Source of the DNA: Prochlorococcus sp. AG-412-I05
GTDB taxonomy: Bacteria > Cyanobacteriota > Cyanobacteriia > PCC-6307 > Cyanobiaceae
Reading direction: 5' to 3'
DNA: 64,000 nucleotides
Assembly: GCA_003214855.1 (NCBI GenBank)
Contig: QCLC01000006.1
Coordinates: forward strand, 1 to 64,000
Position numbers and translations under genes: made by a program. Positions 46,594 through 54,530 of the stretch are shown here, in pieces. Positions within the stretch are counted from its first letter, which is position 1, and every line of letters begins with the position of its first letter. The notes below the pieces were generated by a model, which was given only the letters and a program-made list of their open reading frames with translations, was not told where the DNA came from and did not search any database.

Positions 46594-46820
46594 GATGTCT
46601 ACAGCGAGTGAGAAACCTGAAGAGGTCAAGGTTAAGCTTCAGGGCCTCCGCAAGGCCTTGCGGGTCATGCATGCAGGGGTGATTGAAGAGGGGGCTTGAA
46701 GAAACAGTGCTCTCTGAGCCTGGTGATGTTTGAGTTGCTATGGCCCAGTTGGAAGCTCTACTCGAACTGTTAGAAAGCAAGTCAGCTAGAAAATCGAAGT
46801 CGAAAGAGTCAGCCAAATGA
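46594..46820 (+). pseudogene. Decayed copy of the 45350 coiled-coil gene
   Basis: It starts MSTASEKPEEVKVKLQGLRK, parallel to the intact gene, and ends LEALLELLESKSARKSK in another frame. A frameshift near 46690 (in GAAGAGGGGGCTTGAAG) and an additional TGA in place of a sense codon (GATGTTTGAGTTGCT) break the frame. Overall alignment with the 45350 gene is plain by eye. Confidence 0.8.
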
Positions 46821-48301
46821 CTTAGAGCTGTTTTTTGTCAATCCTCACTGTTGTAGGCATGAGCTATTCGGAACTGCGCTCAGCTGTGAGCCTGGATCCA
46901 CTTCGATGGATGTGATTGATTTGTTGAGCACTACTTGCATCTCTTTGCTGTGAGAATGATGCCCCAAGCTGATCCAATGCTTCCAGGGGCTTGTGTGGGA
47001 ATTATTCCAGTTTATGGGGTTGGGTTTTCTGTAGTCATTGTCAAGCAAGGAAAAATCTGGAGCTGAAAGCAAATCAGAAGCGCTAGGGGGTGTAACCCAG
47101 ATTGATGTCCTGCATGAGGAGTGATGCATGCATTAAAAAAAACCGTTTAGGGTGGTACTGAGAGGATTACTTGCAACTGGAATAGCGTGAAACTTCAAAA
47201 GCTATCAAGCTCTTATAGGTGTTGTCTCTCTAAGTTTTTTATCTTTAGACTGGTCATCATTACTTCCCTTGAACAAAGTTTTTTACGTTGACCATTGCGC
47301 AATAATCTAAGCCGTGGGAAAAACTATAAAAATGAATGATTAAAGATTTAAATGCCTGCTACATATTGACTTTGGCAGTGAGATTGTTGACTTGCTAAAG
47401 TGCTAAATAGCATGTTGAAAATCAACAATTGGCAGACTTCCAGGCTGCTTGAGAGGCAATAAAGAGAACCTGGCTGGTTGGCGGGTGATGAGGAGAGCCA
47501 ACCTTGGAAAGCTTCTCTTTAGTGACATGAAAGATTATAAGCAGGCTCAAGATAAACTCTGAACTTGCTTGCAGTGCTATCTAAAATACCCTAATAAATG
47601 ACAGACATAGTCTGCTTTCCAGGGCCCATTGCTGCGGATTGCAGAACCACTATTTCCCCTGGACTGTTGATGGATCCACGCTGATGCCCTTTGGTGTATC
47701 CATCTCTAGTTTGAAGACACACCGATCAACCCCTCTGTTGATCCTTCGCTGCCGATAGCTTTGGTTCTTTAGTCGAAATGGATCTTGGCAATACATGCTC
47801 CTGGTGTGTTGTTTAATTGATCATTGAGATTGATTGGAGCAATGGAAATCCCTGAAAATAATTTCGAGATAGATACGCAAACCGTTTGCTCCGCGAGTAG
47901 TTTCTCTGCGGATTTTGCCAATCCATGCAAGATCAATTGCAGCGTATAGGAGAAAATAGTTTTAAGGAGGAGATGTAGAAGAATGATGCGCTTGATTGAT
48001 CGAGATCTGAAGTCTGCGTACTAATGCCTTAAAGGTTTACGAATTCCCCTAACAGTAAATGACTTTTCTGAGGGGTTTTTGGTGTTCTAATCATGCGCAA
48101 AGAGCAAAGCTTTTGCAGGTAATAATTTGCCTTGAGAAGGGGTTCTCAAAAGATCTTGCAAAGGGGAGACCTTGCATTCTTCTTCTTACACCCATCATGT
48201 GATCAAGTTCACGAAGATGAGTGAGAGGCAGCAAGGTTTCTTCTGCTTAATGAAATCAGGCTGGTAGATATCGGGCATAGAGCCCTCACACTATCCAAAA
48301 G
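46821..48301. other. Long AT-rich stretch without a convincing gene
   Basis: About 1.5 kb contain only micro-ORFs. Three were noted: MMPQADPMLPGACVGIIPVY at about 46958, a 35-residue Cys-containing ORF at 47842-47949, and MMRLIDRDLKSAY at 47983 behind a strong AAGGAGG. None has independent support. A weak stem CCCCT/AGGGG with TTTTT lies at 48046-48080. The minus-strand ORF 46845-47129 looks like a shadow. Confidence 0.45.
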
Positions 48302-48505
48302 ATGAAATCACAGCTCGCCGTCACATGTCTTTTAATTGCCATGGGAATATGTATTCAGGACCAATATCCCCAACAGATGAACGCTAAAGCAGAGTCGCGC
48401 AGAGTTCTTTGTTCAAAGCAAATTGGCATCCCATTTGGCACCGACAACATGAGCGGCCTTCAGTGGGAGAAATTCGGGCAATGCATTCGTGAATCTTTGT
48501 CCTGA
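48302..48505 (+). CDS. Small exported protein, unknown function
   Basis: The 67-residue product begins MKSQLAVTCLLIAMGICIQD, a plausible short signal peptide, and keeps two cysteines in the mature part (RRVLCSKQIG, FGQCIRESLS) that could form one disulphide. There is no strong ribosome site. It resembles other small exported cyanobacterial proteins in layout only; no family is recognised. Confidence 0.5.
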   Translation: MKSQLAVTCLLIAMGICIQDQYPQQMNAKAESRRVLCSKQIGIPFGTDNMSGLQWEKFGQCIRESLS

Positions 48506-48805
48506 GAGTTGTTTGAACTCCGCTCTTGTACCGCAAAGGAGTAGGGCTGACCCTTGGACTAATTGCGGTTTGACCTGTTGAGGAGGCTTCGCTTACGTTG
48601 ACGGATCTCTGAGGAGTCCGCTCAGGTTGATCTCATCAGCATCGTGTTTGGGTAGTTTCAAGAGGATGCGGATCTAGTTCCGTGATTCATTGCTAGACCG
48701 TAAGGGAGTCTTGGTGCTTCCGAGCCCATCTTTTTGTTGAGACTTGGTTGCGACTTAGTGGATTTGTGGCGAGATTTGTGTAGTGGTGCACACCTCATTA
48801 AAGCA
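48506..48805. other. Spacer of 300 bases, nothing recognised
   Basis: The track ORF starting at 48734 reaches into this stretch, but its first 24 residues are not convincing. No hairpin or tRNA-like structure stands out. A promoter for the 48806 gene may be present. Confidence 0.45.
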
Positions 48806-48988
48806 ATGGCTGTTGGCTCGCTTATTACAGTTAACCTTAATCGAGTCAAGGAAATCATTGATCGCTTAGCCACTGGGGAAGTAGTAAGCCTGGAGGAGAG
48901 GATCAAATCGCAGAAGTATGCAATTCACATTCCGTTTATTGCTGTCATGTTGAGCAAAGCCATTCGAAATCGATCGGAGCTGAAATGA
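48806..48988 (+). CDS. Small hypothetical protein with DRLAxGExxSxEER-type motif
   Basis: From ATG 48806 the 60-residue product reads MAVGSLITVNLNRVKEIIDR and then LATGEVVSLEERIKSQKYA. The DRLATGE...SLEER pattern is one that I associate with small picocyanobacterial proteins, though I cannot name the family. The earlier start at 48734 is less likely. A 41-residue membrane peptide gene begins two bases after its stop. Confidence 0.55.
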   Translation: MAVGSLITVNLNRVKEIIDRLATGEVVSLEERIKSQKYAIHIPFIAVMLSKAIRNRSELK

Positions 48989-48989
48989 A

Positions 48990-49115
48990 ATGTACTTATT
49001 GAACGAAGCGGGTGGTCCAAGCACTCTTACTATTGCCGCAGTGGTGATTGCTATCCTTACTTCAAGTTGGTTGTTTGGCGCATTGATAACCCTCCTCACC
49101 AAAAGTAGAAAATAA
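48990..49115 (+). CDS. 41-residue single-span membrane peptide
   Basis: Too short for the track. It reads MYLLNEAGGPSTLTIAAVVI followed by AILTSSWLFGALITLLTKSRK. One long hydrophobic helix ends in a basic tail (TKSRK), typical of an inserted single-span peptide with the C-terminus inside. GGAG lies ten bases upstream of the ATG, inside the previous gene, so the pair may be coupled. Function unknown. Confidence 0.5.
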   Translation: MYLLNEAGGPSTLTIAAVVIAILTSSWLFGALITLLTKSRK

Positions 49116-49193
49116 CCTTACTTGGCGAAAAGAATTGAGTGTTGAGAATCAATGAGCCATACACTTTTTCAATTCATTGCCTAGTGAAAGCCC

Positions 49194-49322
49194 ATGATTG
49201 GACTAGGGACTAATATTGGTTTTCTAATCATATTTATTGACTTGATTCTTCTTATAAGAAACATCCAAGCAAAGGACCTGAATGGATCCCTTTGGCGATC
49301 CAAGAGATTTATCCCTTCATAA
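49194..49322 (+). CDS. 42-residue membrane peptide
   Basis: Too short for the track. It reads MIGLGTNIGFLIIFIDLILL then IRNIQAKDLNGSLWRSKRFIPS. A 20-residue hydrophobic helix is followed by a polar, basic tail. The balance of residues is protein-like, but no ribosome site is obvious. It may belong to the family of tiny thylakoid or plasma membrane proteins in picocyanobacteria; that is inference. Confidence 0.45.
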   Translation: MIGLGTNIGFLIIFIDLILLIRNIQAKDLNGSLWRSKRFIPS

Positions 49323-49396
49323 GTATGCAGACAACCTCGTAATTTGAGTCTTTTTACTAGTAAATCATTATGGCAGGGTTAATGTTAGCTTGATCT

Positions 49397-49428
49397 GAGC
49401 TGATGAGCTGATGAGCTGATGAGCTGAT
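49397..49428 (+). repeat. Tandem repeat, four copies of GAGCTGAT
   Basis: Four exact 8-base units run from 49397 to 49428 and are followed by GATAAATT. It lies in a non-coding spacer upstream of pcb. The repeat could vary in copy number by slippage. Confidence 0.9.
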
Positions 49429-49997
49429 AAATTGTTTTTACATTGATTTAGCCAAAGATCCACCATGAACTATGTGAGGCTCATTAGCTTGGCTATTTTC
49501 AACAGATTATTGAAGTGCCATTAGTGGATTTTCTCGGAATCACATCAGATGCTTCTTTATAGGGTTGTTAAGACACGCATAGAAAGTGACTGATGACAAA
49601 AGCTGATTCTCAAGCGATTGGGGAATCGATTTCCAGCGAGGGTTTGGCACCTCTCCTCTGGAAATGGTTGAACTGAATCTCTAGCAAAAACCCACCTTAT
49701 TTTCTGGACCTGGAAGGCCTAAGTCTTCAAGACTTGATCTTGCCTGAACCATGGCAGGCCTTCTGAGTGAATTGTGAGAAATTCGCCCTTTAGCAAGAAT
49801 CGCCTCTGATTGTCGACAGAGTGTGCCAGTGAATTGACCGACAGTAAGTAATTGTACCTAAAAAATCGATTTTTTTAGCATAAATACCTAGGTAGTTAGC
49901 ACTAATTTGCTGCTCAAGTGGAGTCTTGTTACAGGTTCTAGGTGAATCCCTTAGTAAAGGTTCATAATGCTGCTGGCGTTTCTCTTGCTCCGTTCTC
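49429..49997 (+). promoter_or_regulatory. Upstream region of pcb with an A/T palindrome
   Basis: No gene is supported here. AAAAAATCGATTTTTT at 49860-49875 is a perfect 16-base palindrome about 122 bases before the pcb start. TAGCATAAATACC follows it and might hold a -10 element. These features make this the probable promoter and control region of pcb; the regulator is unknown. Confidence 0.5.
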
Positions 49998-51050
49998 GTG
50001 CAAACTTATGGAAATCCTAACCCCACCTATGGGTGGTGGGCAGGAAATGCTGGAACTACAAATCGATCAGGAAAATTCCTGGCAGCGCATATTGCCCACA
50101 CAGGTTTGATGGCCTTCTGGGCAGGATCGTTCACCTTATTTGAACTTTCCCGTTATGACCCCTCAGTACCCATGGGGCATCAGCCTCTGGTTGCCCTCCC
50201 TCATCTGGCAACTCTTGGAATAGGGGTCGGTGATGGTGGTGTCATAACTGATACTTACCCAATTGTTGTGACGGCAGTCCTGCACCTGGTTCTATCCATG
50301 GTTTATGCAGCTGGCGGACTTATGCACTCCCTCCTATTCAATGGAGACATTGGCGAAATGGGAGTTAAGTGGGCTAGAAAGTTTGACTTTAAGTGGGATG
50401 ATCCAGACAAGTTGACCTTTATTCTTGGTCATCACCTATTCCTATTAGGCCTTGGCAACGTTCAATTTGTTGAATGGGCTAAGTATTACGGCCTGTATGA
50501 CAATGCAGAAGGTGTAGTACGAACTGTAGTACCAAACCTGAACATTGGCATGGTATGGAATGCTCAGTTTAATTTCCTAGCTATTAATAGCCTTGAAGAT
50601 GTAATGGGCGGCCATGCCTTCCTCGCATTGTTCATGATGTCCGGTGGCCTTTGGCACATTGTTACCAAGCAAGCTGGTGAGTACACCACATTTAAAGGCA
50701 AAGGAATCCTTAGTGCTGAAGCTCAGCTCTCATGGGCCCTTGCAGGTGTAGGTTGGATGGCTTTAGTTGCTGCCTTCTGGTGTGCTTCTAACACAACCAT
50801 TTATCCAGATACATTCTTCGGTGAAGTTCTAGATCTCAAATTCAGTATCTCTCCTTATTGGGTTGACACTGCAAATCTTCCTGAAGGAACCTACACATCA
50901 CGTGCTTGGTTGACCAACATCCACTACTACTTGGGATTCTTCTATATCCAAGGTCATCTGTGGCATGCCCTCAGAGCTCTCGGATTTGATTTCAAGAGAG
51001 TTTCCAATGCTATTGGCAATGCCGACAGCGCAACAATTACTCTGAACTGA
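49998..51050 (+). CDS. pcb: Prochlorophyte chlorophyll a/b-binding antenna protein Pcb
   Basis: The 350-residue protein belongs to the six-helix Pcb/IsiA/CP43 antenna family. Marker segments are QTYGNPNPTYGWWAGNAG, FLAAHIAHTGLMAFWAGSFT, VVTAVLHLVLSMVYAAGG, ILGHHLFLLGLG, VMGGHAFLALFMMSGGLWHI and NIHYYLGFFYIQGHLWHALRAL, with the expected chlorophyll-binding His residues. It lacks the large lumenal loop of CP43. The start is GTG 49998. It stands alone with its own terminator. Which Pcb paralogue this is, and whether it serves photosystem I or II, cannot be told from sequence alone. Confidence 0.95.
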   Translation: MQTYGNPNPTYGWWAGNAGTTNRSGKFLAAHIAHTGLMAFWAGSFTLFELSRYDPSVPMGHQPLVALPHLATLGIGVGDGGVITDTYPIVVTAVLHLVLSMVYAAGGLMHSLLFNGDIGEMGVKWARKFDFKWDDPDKLTFILGHHLFLLGLGNVQFVEWAKYYGLYDNAEGVVRTVVPNLNIGMVWNAQFNFLAINSLEDVMGGHAFLALFMMSGGLWHIVTKQAGEYTTFKGKGILSAEAQLSWALAGVGWMALVAAFWCASNTTIYPDTFFGEVLDLKFSISPYWVDTANLPEGTYTSRAWLTNIHYYLGFFYIQGHLWHALRALGFDFKRVSNAIGNADSATITLN

Positions 51051-51072
51051 TTAGTTCTCCAGTAATTAAATC

Positions 51073-51105
51073 AAGCCCTGCACTCATGTGCAGGGCTTTT
51101 TTTTT
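51073..51105 (+). terminator. Strong terminator of pcb
   Basis: AAGCCCTGCAC and GTGCAGGGCTT form a perfect 11-bp stem with loop TCAT, followed by a run of nine T including the stem end. It lies 23 bases after the pcb stop. Confidence 0.92.
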
Positions 51106-51475
51106 GCTTAGGAATAGTCTGATTTGTCCATTGATTGAATATTCCTTTCTACTTTCTTACAGATTTTTCTAAGCTCAATCCTGCTATCTATGGAAGTTTA
51201 GGGCTAAACGGGCCTCAAGCAAATACTTGGAATGGTTTTGCTGCTCCTAATTTTATGAATGTATAACTCTCAAGCTAAACAGAACACATCTAAAAAACTC
51301 ATCATTTTAAAAAGCCTCCAGTCTTATTTCTCACGAATAGGGTTGGACTATTTTGCTTTTGTAGATTTTAGCTTTGTTGGTTGTGGCTTTAAACCCACTA
51401 ACCCACTTGCCTCCTTCTTCTTGGTGGGGGCGTAGCTTTGCTCCCTTTTGTGGATAGATGGCTTGATTTTTTTGC
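51106..51475. other. Spacer between convergent terminators
   Basis: About 370 bases without a firm gene. A 43-codon frame with TTG start at 51135-51266 ends in LGLNGPQANTWNGFAAPNFM, which looks weakly like the ExxNGR region of Hli/CAB proteins, but it lacks the key residues and the membrane helix. I treat it as a possible relic. Confidence 0.4.
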
Positions 51476-51508
51476 AAAAGAAAAACCCTGCACACAAGTG
51501 CAGGGTTT
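51476..51508 (-). terminator. Terminator of the 51565-51843 gene
   Basis: Read on the minus strand, AAACCCTGCAC and GTGCAGGGTTT form a perfect 11-bp stem with loop TTGT, followed by TTCTTTT. The stem differs from the pcb terminator stem only in its outermost pairs. Confidence 0.85.
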
Positions 51509-51564
51509 AATTGAACCTATTTGAATTTTAAATTCATTAGGGATTATCGTGGATTCTCTTGTTA

Positions 51565-51843
51565 TCAGGCACCACTGAAGTTTAAAAGCCAGCCTAGCCC
51601 TAGGCATTTCCATTCTGCCGGGCAACTTGCAACGGATCCAATGCCATTGGGATCAGCATTTACGCCAAAGAACCAAAGGATCATTACAAATAAAGCAGGC
51701 CCACCAAGTAAAAGTGCATGAATGGCACTAACTTGTTGATCCTCTACACCACGCCACCAAATAATAGGTGGAGCCAGCCACCGCTGCATCCACTTGGGAG
51801 CACCGTCGAGTGGGTCAATTGGATCACCTACATTTCGTCCCAT
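51565..51843 (-). CDS. Small membrane protein convergent with pcb
   Basis: The 92-residue product starts MGRNVGDPIDPLDGAPKWMQ when ATG 51843 is used. It has an amphipathic segment (RWLAPPIIWWRGVEDQQ) and one transmembrane helix (AIHALLLGGPALFVMILWFFG), then a tail with two cysteines. The composition and strong terminator suggest a highly expressed photosynthetic membrane protein, but I do not recognise the family. It is tail-to-tail with pcb. Confidence 0.6.
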   Translation of the reverse strand: MGRNVGDPIDPLDGAPKWMQRWLAPPIIWWRGVEDQQVSAIHALLLGGPALFVMILWFFGVNADPNGIGSVASCPAEWKCLGLGWLLNFSGA

Positions 51844-51870
51844 AATTCCAGGGGTGAGCGAAGACCTCAT

Positions 51871-52298
51871 AGTTCTAGCATTTCTTGGGCGAATTAGAAT
51901 TATCTGATTGCAAAGTTGAAGTTACTCTTCATTGCTTGTGATGCCCCATCTGTAGGCCTAAATTTATCAGAATATCTTGATACCAGATTGGTGATGGGCT
52001 TTTTACAAGCAATGCCTTTGTATGCGCTGTTTAAATGATCTGGATTGTTTTTTCCTCGCAGCACTGTTTGGTGATTTTTTATCGAAGGGTCCTTACAGCA
52101 CGAATTGGCTTTTCGGGCTGGCTTGACCTTGAGTTTTTTGGAGCGCCCATAAGGCTTCTTGCCTTGCTACTTACAACGAATCCATTATGCGCAGCTTGCC
52201 TAATGCCCTAAGCGATAACGATCGTATAAGGCTTATGAAACCACCAAGCAGATTTGAAAACATGGTAGAAATGGTGCTTAAAGCTGGGTTTTATAGTG
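51871..52298. other. Spacer without a recognised gene
   Basis: No ORF with protein-like features or RNA structure was found in these 428 bases. It should hold the promoter of the minus-strand 51843 gene at its left end and upstream elements of the 52330 peptide gene at its right end. Confidence 0.45.
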
Positions 52299-52304
52299 TA
52301 TAAT
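52299..52304 (+). promoter_or_regulatory. -10 box (TATAAT) for the 52330 peptide gene
   Basis: A perfect TATAAT lies 25 bases before ATG 52330, so the transcript would begin roughly 18 bases before the start codon. No good -35 element is seen at the right distance, as is common in cyanobacteria. Confidence 0.6.
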
Positions 52305-52329
52305 TAACCGGCTTTGCATTCTAATTCAA

Positions 52330-52422
52330 ATGATTCCTTCAGCTGCAATCCTTGGAGTCCTTGGCATTCTTGGTTTTGCTTTCTTCTTCTGGTTGGCCGT
52401 TAACGATCCAGCAGACGCCTGA
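52330..52422 (+). CDS. 30-residue single-span membrane peptide with own transcription unit
   Basis: Too short for the track. It reads MIPSAAILGVLGILGFAFFF then WLAVNDPADA. One transmembrane helix is followed by a short acidic tail. A perfect TATAAT lies upstream and a perfect 12-bp terminator lies 13 bases after the stop, which is strong evidence of a real expressed gene. The size and form resemble small photosystem or cytochrome b6f subunits, but it matches none that I can name. Confidence 0.68.
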   Translation: MIPSAAILGVLGILGFAFFFWLAVNDPADA

Positions 52423-52435
52423 AAATAAATTGCTT

Positions 52436-52470
52436 AATTGGGCAGAGTCTTTCTCTGCCCAATTTCTTTT
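52436..52470 (+). terminator. Terminator of the 30-residue peptide gene
   Basis: AATTGGGCAGAG and CTCTGCCCAATT form a perfect 12-bp stem with a five-base loop, followed by TCTTTTT. Confidence 0.9.
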
Positions 52471-53040
52471 TGATTCTTGTATGGTTTCTTGGAGCACATC
52501 CATAGAATACCACTGCTAAATTCATTTTAAAAAGCTGGGAAAATTTGATTCTCTCCTGATGTGGAAAAAGCTCTTTGCTTGACTGCATCTTGAGAAAACA
52601 GAACTGCTACGAATGCTAGAGATACTAGAATCTCATGCAGTTACACGAATCAAAATTTTCTCAATATATAGCAAGGCATACCTTTAAGACTTAGTGTGTG
52701 GAAATCACTCTATTTCCTTGTTTGCTTAACCGGAAATGATACCGTTTGTGCAATTTTTTGTGATCAATTTTAGACCTTTGCCTATATAGAACTTTGTTTT
52801 TCATTCATGAATGAATTCTGATTTGAACACAGGATTCAATTGAGATAGCATTCGCGGATGTGTTTAAGTAAGATATGAAGAGTACATCAATGAATTCTCT
52901 TTTTTGTCGACATACAAGAAACGCTTTTGCCTTTTCTTAAGCCTTAGTTACACCATTTATGGTTGAGTCTTAGGTCAGAATTTCTTGCTTAATCATGAGG
53001 GGAGACTCACCTGAAAAGACCATTGCTTTAGTTATTTGGC
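52471..53040. other. AT-rich spacer of 570 bases, no gene seen
   Basis: Only very short ORFs occur. ATTCATGAAT is a 10-base palindrome near 52803. The region precedes the MHS transporter gene and may carry its promoter. Nothing else stands out. Confidence 0.45.
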
Positions 53041-54303
53041 ATGATCACAAAAGCCCAAGAAACATCTAACATGCGTGTGATACTAGCGGGCCTCGTTGGT
53101 AACGTGATCGAGTGGTATGACTTCGCTTTGTATGGATACTTTGCCAACGTTATTGGACAACAGTTCTTTCCCTCAAGTAATCCTTCTGTTTCTCTAATTG
53201 CTGCTTTCGGAGCGTTTGCCGTCGGCTTTCTAGTTCGGCCTTTTGGAGGACTTTTGTTCGGACGTATCGCTGATTTGCTGGGACGAAAACAGGCTCTTAT
53301 CCTTACCTTGATGGCTATGGCTATTCCAACAGTGCTAATGGCCTGTATGCCCAACTACAGCAGGATTGGCATAGCCGCCCCGATAATAGTTGTTTCGTTG
53401 CGTATCATTCAAGGATTATCAGTTGGCGGCGAGTACACAACATCGATTGTCTATCTCGTTGAGAATGCCCCTGATCAACGACGAGGCTTCTTTGCTATTT
53501 GGGGGCTATGGGGTGCAGTATTGGGAATTCTGTTGGCTTCAGCAGTCGCCAGTTTTCTTGCGAATATTCTTGATCATCAACAGCTAGATCTCTGGGGTTG
53601 GAGAGTGCCTTTTGCTCTTGGCTTTCTTGTCGCATTAATAGGACTTTTAATTCGTCGTGGCCTTGTTAGCGATGTATCTACTGAAGTATCCAGAGACCCA
53701 GTACAACAGGTTTTTGGAAAATACCGTATGCAGGTATTACGCTTGTTCTTGCTTAATATTGGTGGCGGTGTTGGCTTCTATGCAGCTTTTGTGTATGTTG
53801 TGAGTTATATAAAAGAAATAGATATGGTGTCTGAACGCATAGCTTTGAATATAAATACAGTTTCTATGGCAATACTTTTACTACTTTATCCACTAACAGC
53901 TTGGCTTTCAGACCGTATTGGACGCAAACCCTTGTTGCTCGCTGGGGGAGGCATGCTGATGATTGGCTCGATTCCACTTTTTCAATTGATTCACACCACT
54001 GATCCTTCACGAATTTTCGTAGGGCAGCTTGGATTTGTGATTGCACTCGCAACTCTTTCGGGAGGATTAAATGTCGCGAATGTGGAGCTAATGCCTAAGG
54101 TGGTTCGCTGTACCGGCCTGGCGTTTGCCTACAACACTTCTATGGGAATTTTTGGTGGTACAACACCATTAATAGCGACCTGGTTAATTCAGGGAAGTGG
54201 AAATCCAATTAGCCCTGCTTACTGGGTAGCGGGCAGTGCTTCGATCACCTTATTAACAAGTATCTTTTGGGTTAGAGAGACGAGACTTTCAAGCCTGTCT
54301 TGA
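53041..54303 (+). CDS. MFS transporter, metabolite:H+ symporter (MHS) family
   Basis: The 420-residue protein has twelve predicted spans. The N-terminal signature GNVIEWYDFALYGYFANVIG and FGAFAVGFLVRPFGGLLFGRIADLLGRKQAL are the typical MHS/ProP blocks, as is RIIQGLSVGGEYTTSIVYL. MHS members import proline, betaine, citrate, alpha-ketoglutarate or related acids with protons; the substrate here is not determined. ATG 53071 (MRVILAGLVG) is an alternative start. It is isolated from other metabolic genes. Confidence 0.92.
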   Translation: MITKAQETSNMRVILAGLVGNVIEWYDFALYGYFANVIGQQFFPSSNPSVSLIAAFGAFAVGFLVRPFGGLLFGRIADLLGRKQALILTLMAMAIPTVLMACMPNYSRIGIAAPIIVVSLRIIQGLSVGGEYTTSIVYLVENAPDQRRGFFAIWGLWGAVLGILLASAVASFLANILDHQQLDLWGWRVPFALGFLVALIGLLIRRGLVSDVSTEVSRDPVQQVFGKYRMQVLRLFLLNIGGGVGFYAAFVYVVSYIKEIDMVSERIALNINTVSMAILLLLYPLTAWLSDRIGRKPLLLAGGGMLMIGSIPLFQLIHTTDPSRIFVGQLGFVIALATLSGGLNVANVELMPKVVRCTGLAFAYNTSMGIFGGTTPLIATWLIQGSGNPISPAYWVAGSASITLLTSIFWVRETRLSSLS

Positions 54304-54530
54304 ACATAGAAAAAACAGATCAAGCATCGCTATTCCCCAATCAAGGTTATTTACCAGCCCATTATTAACCTGATGAGATACCCTCAAATTGTTTGATTTG
54401 ACTGCTATTGCCGACAGCACTCGGAAGTACGGCAGGCCTCAAGCGCAATTTGTTGCGTTATAAGTATTAGACCACACATGGCGGATTCGTTTAATATCCT
54501 CTTATTAGGAACCAGCCATTCGTTTACGCC

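Noticed and set aside
46845-47129. 94-residue minus-strand ORF
   Set aside because: No signal, domain or ribosome site; rich in His/Ser/Asn in a manner typical of random frames.
49397-49428. CRISPR-like repeat
   Set aside because: The units are only 8 bases and contiguous, with no spacers and no cas genes in the window.
52400-52588. 62-residue minus-strand ORF
   Set aside because: It runs antisense through the terminator and the end of the 30-residue peptide gene.
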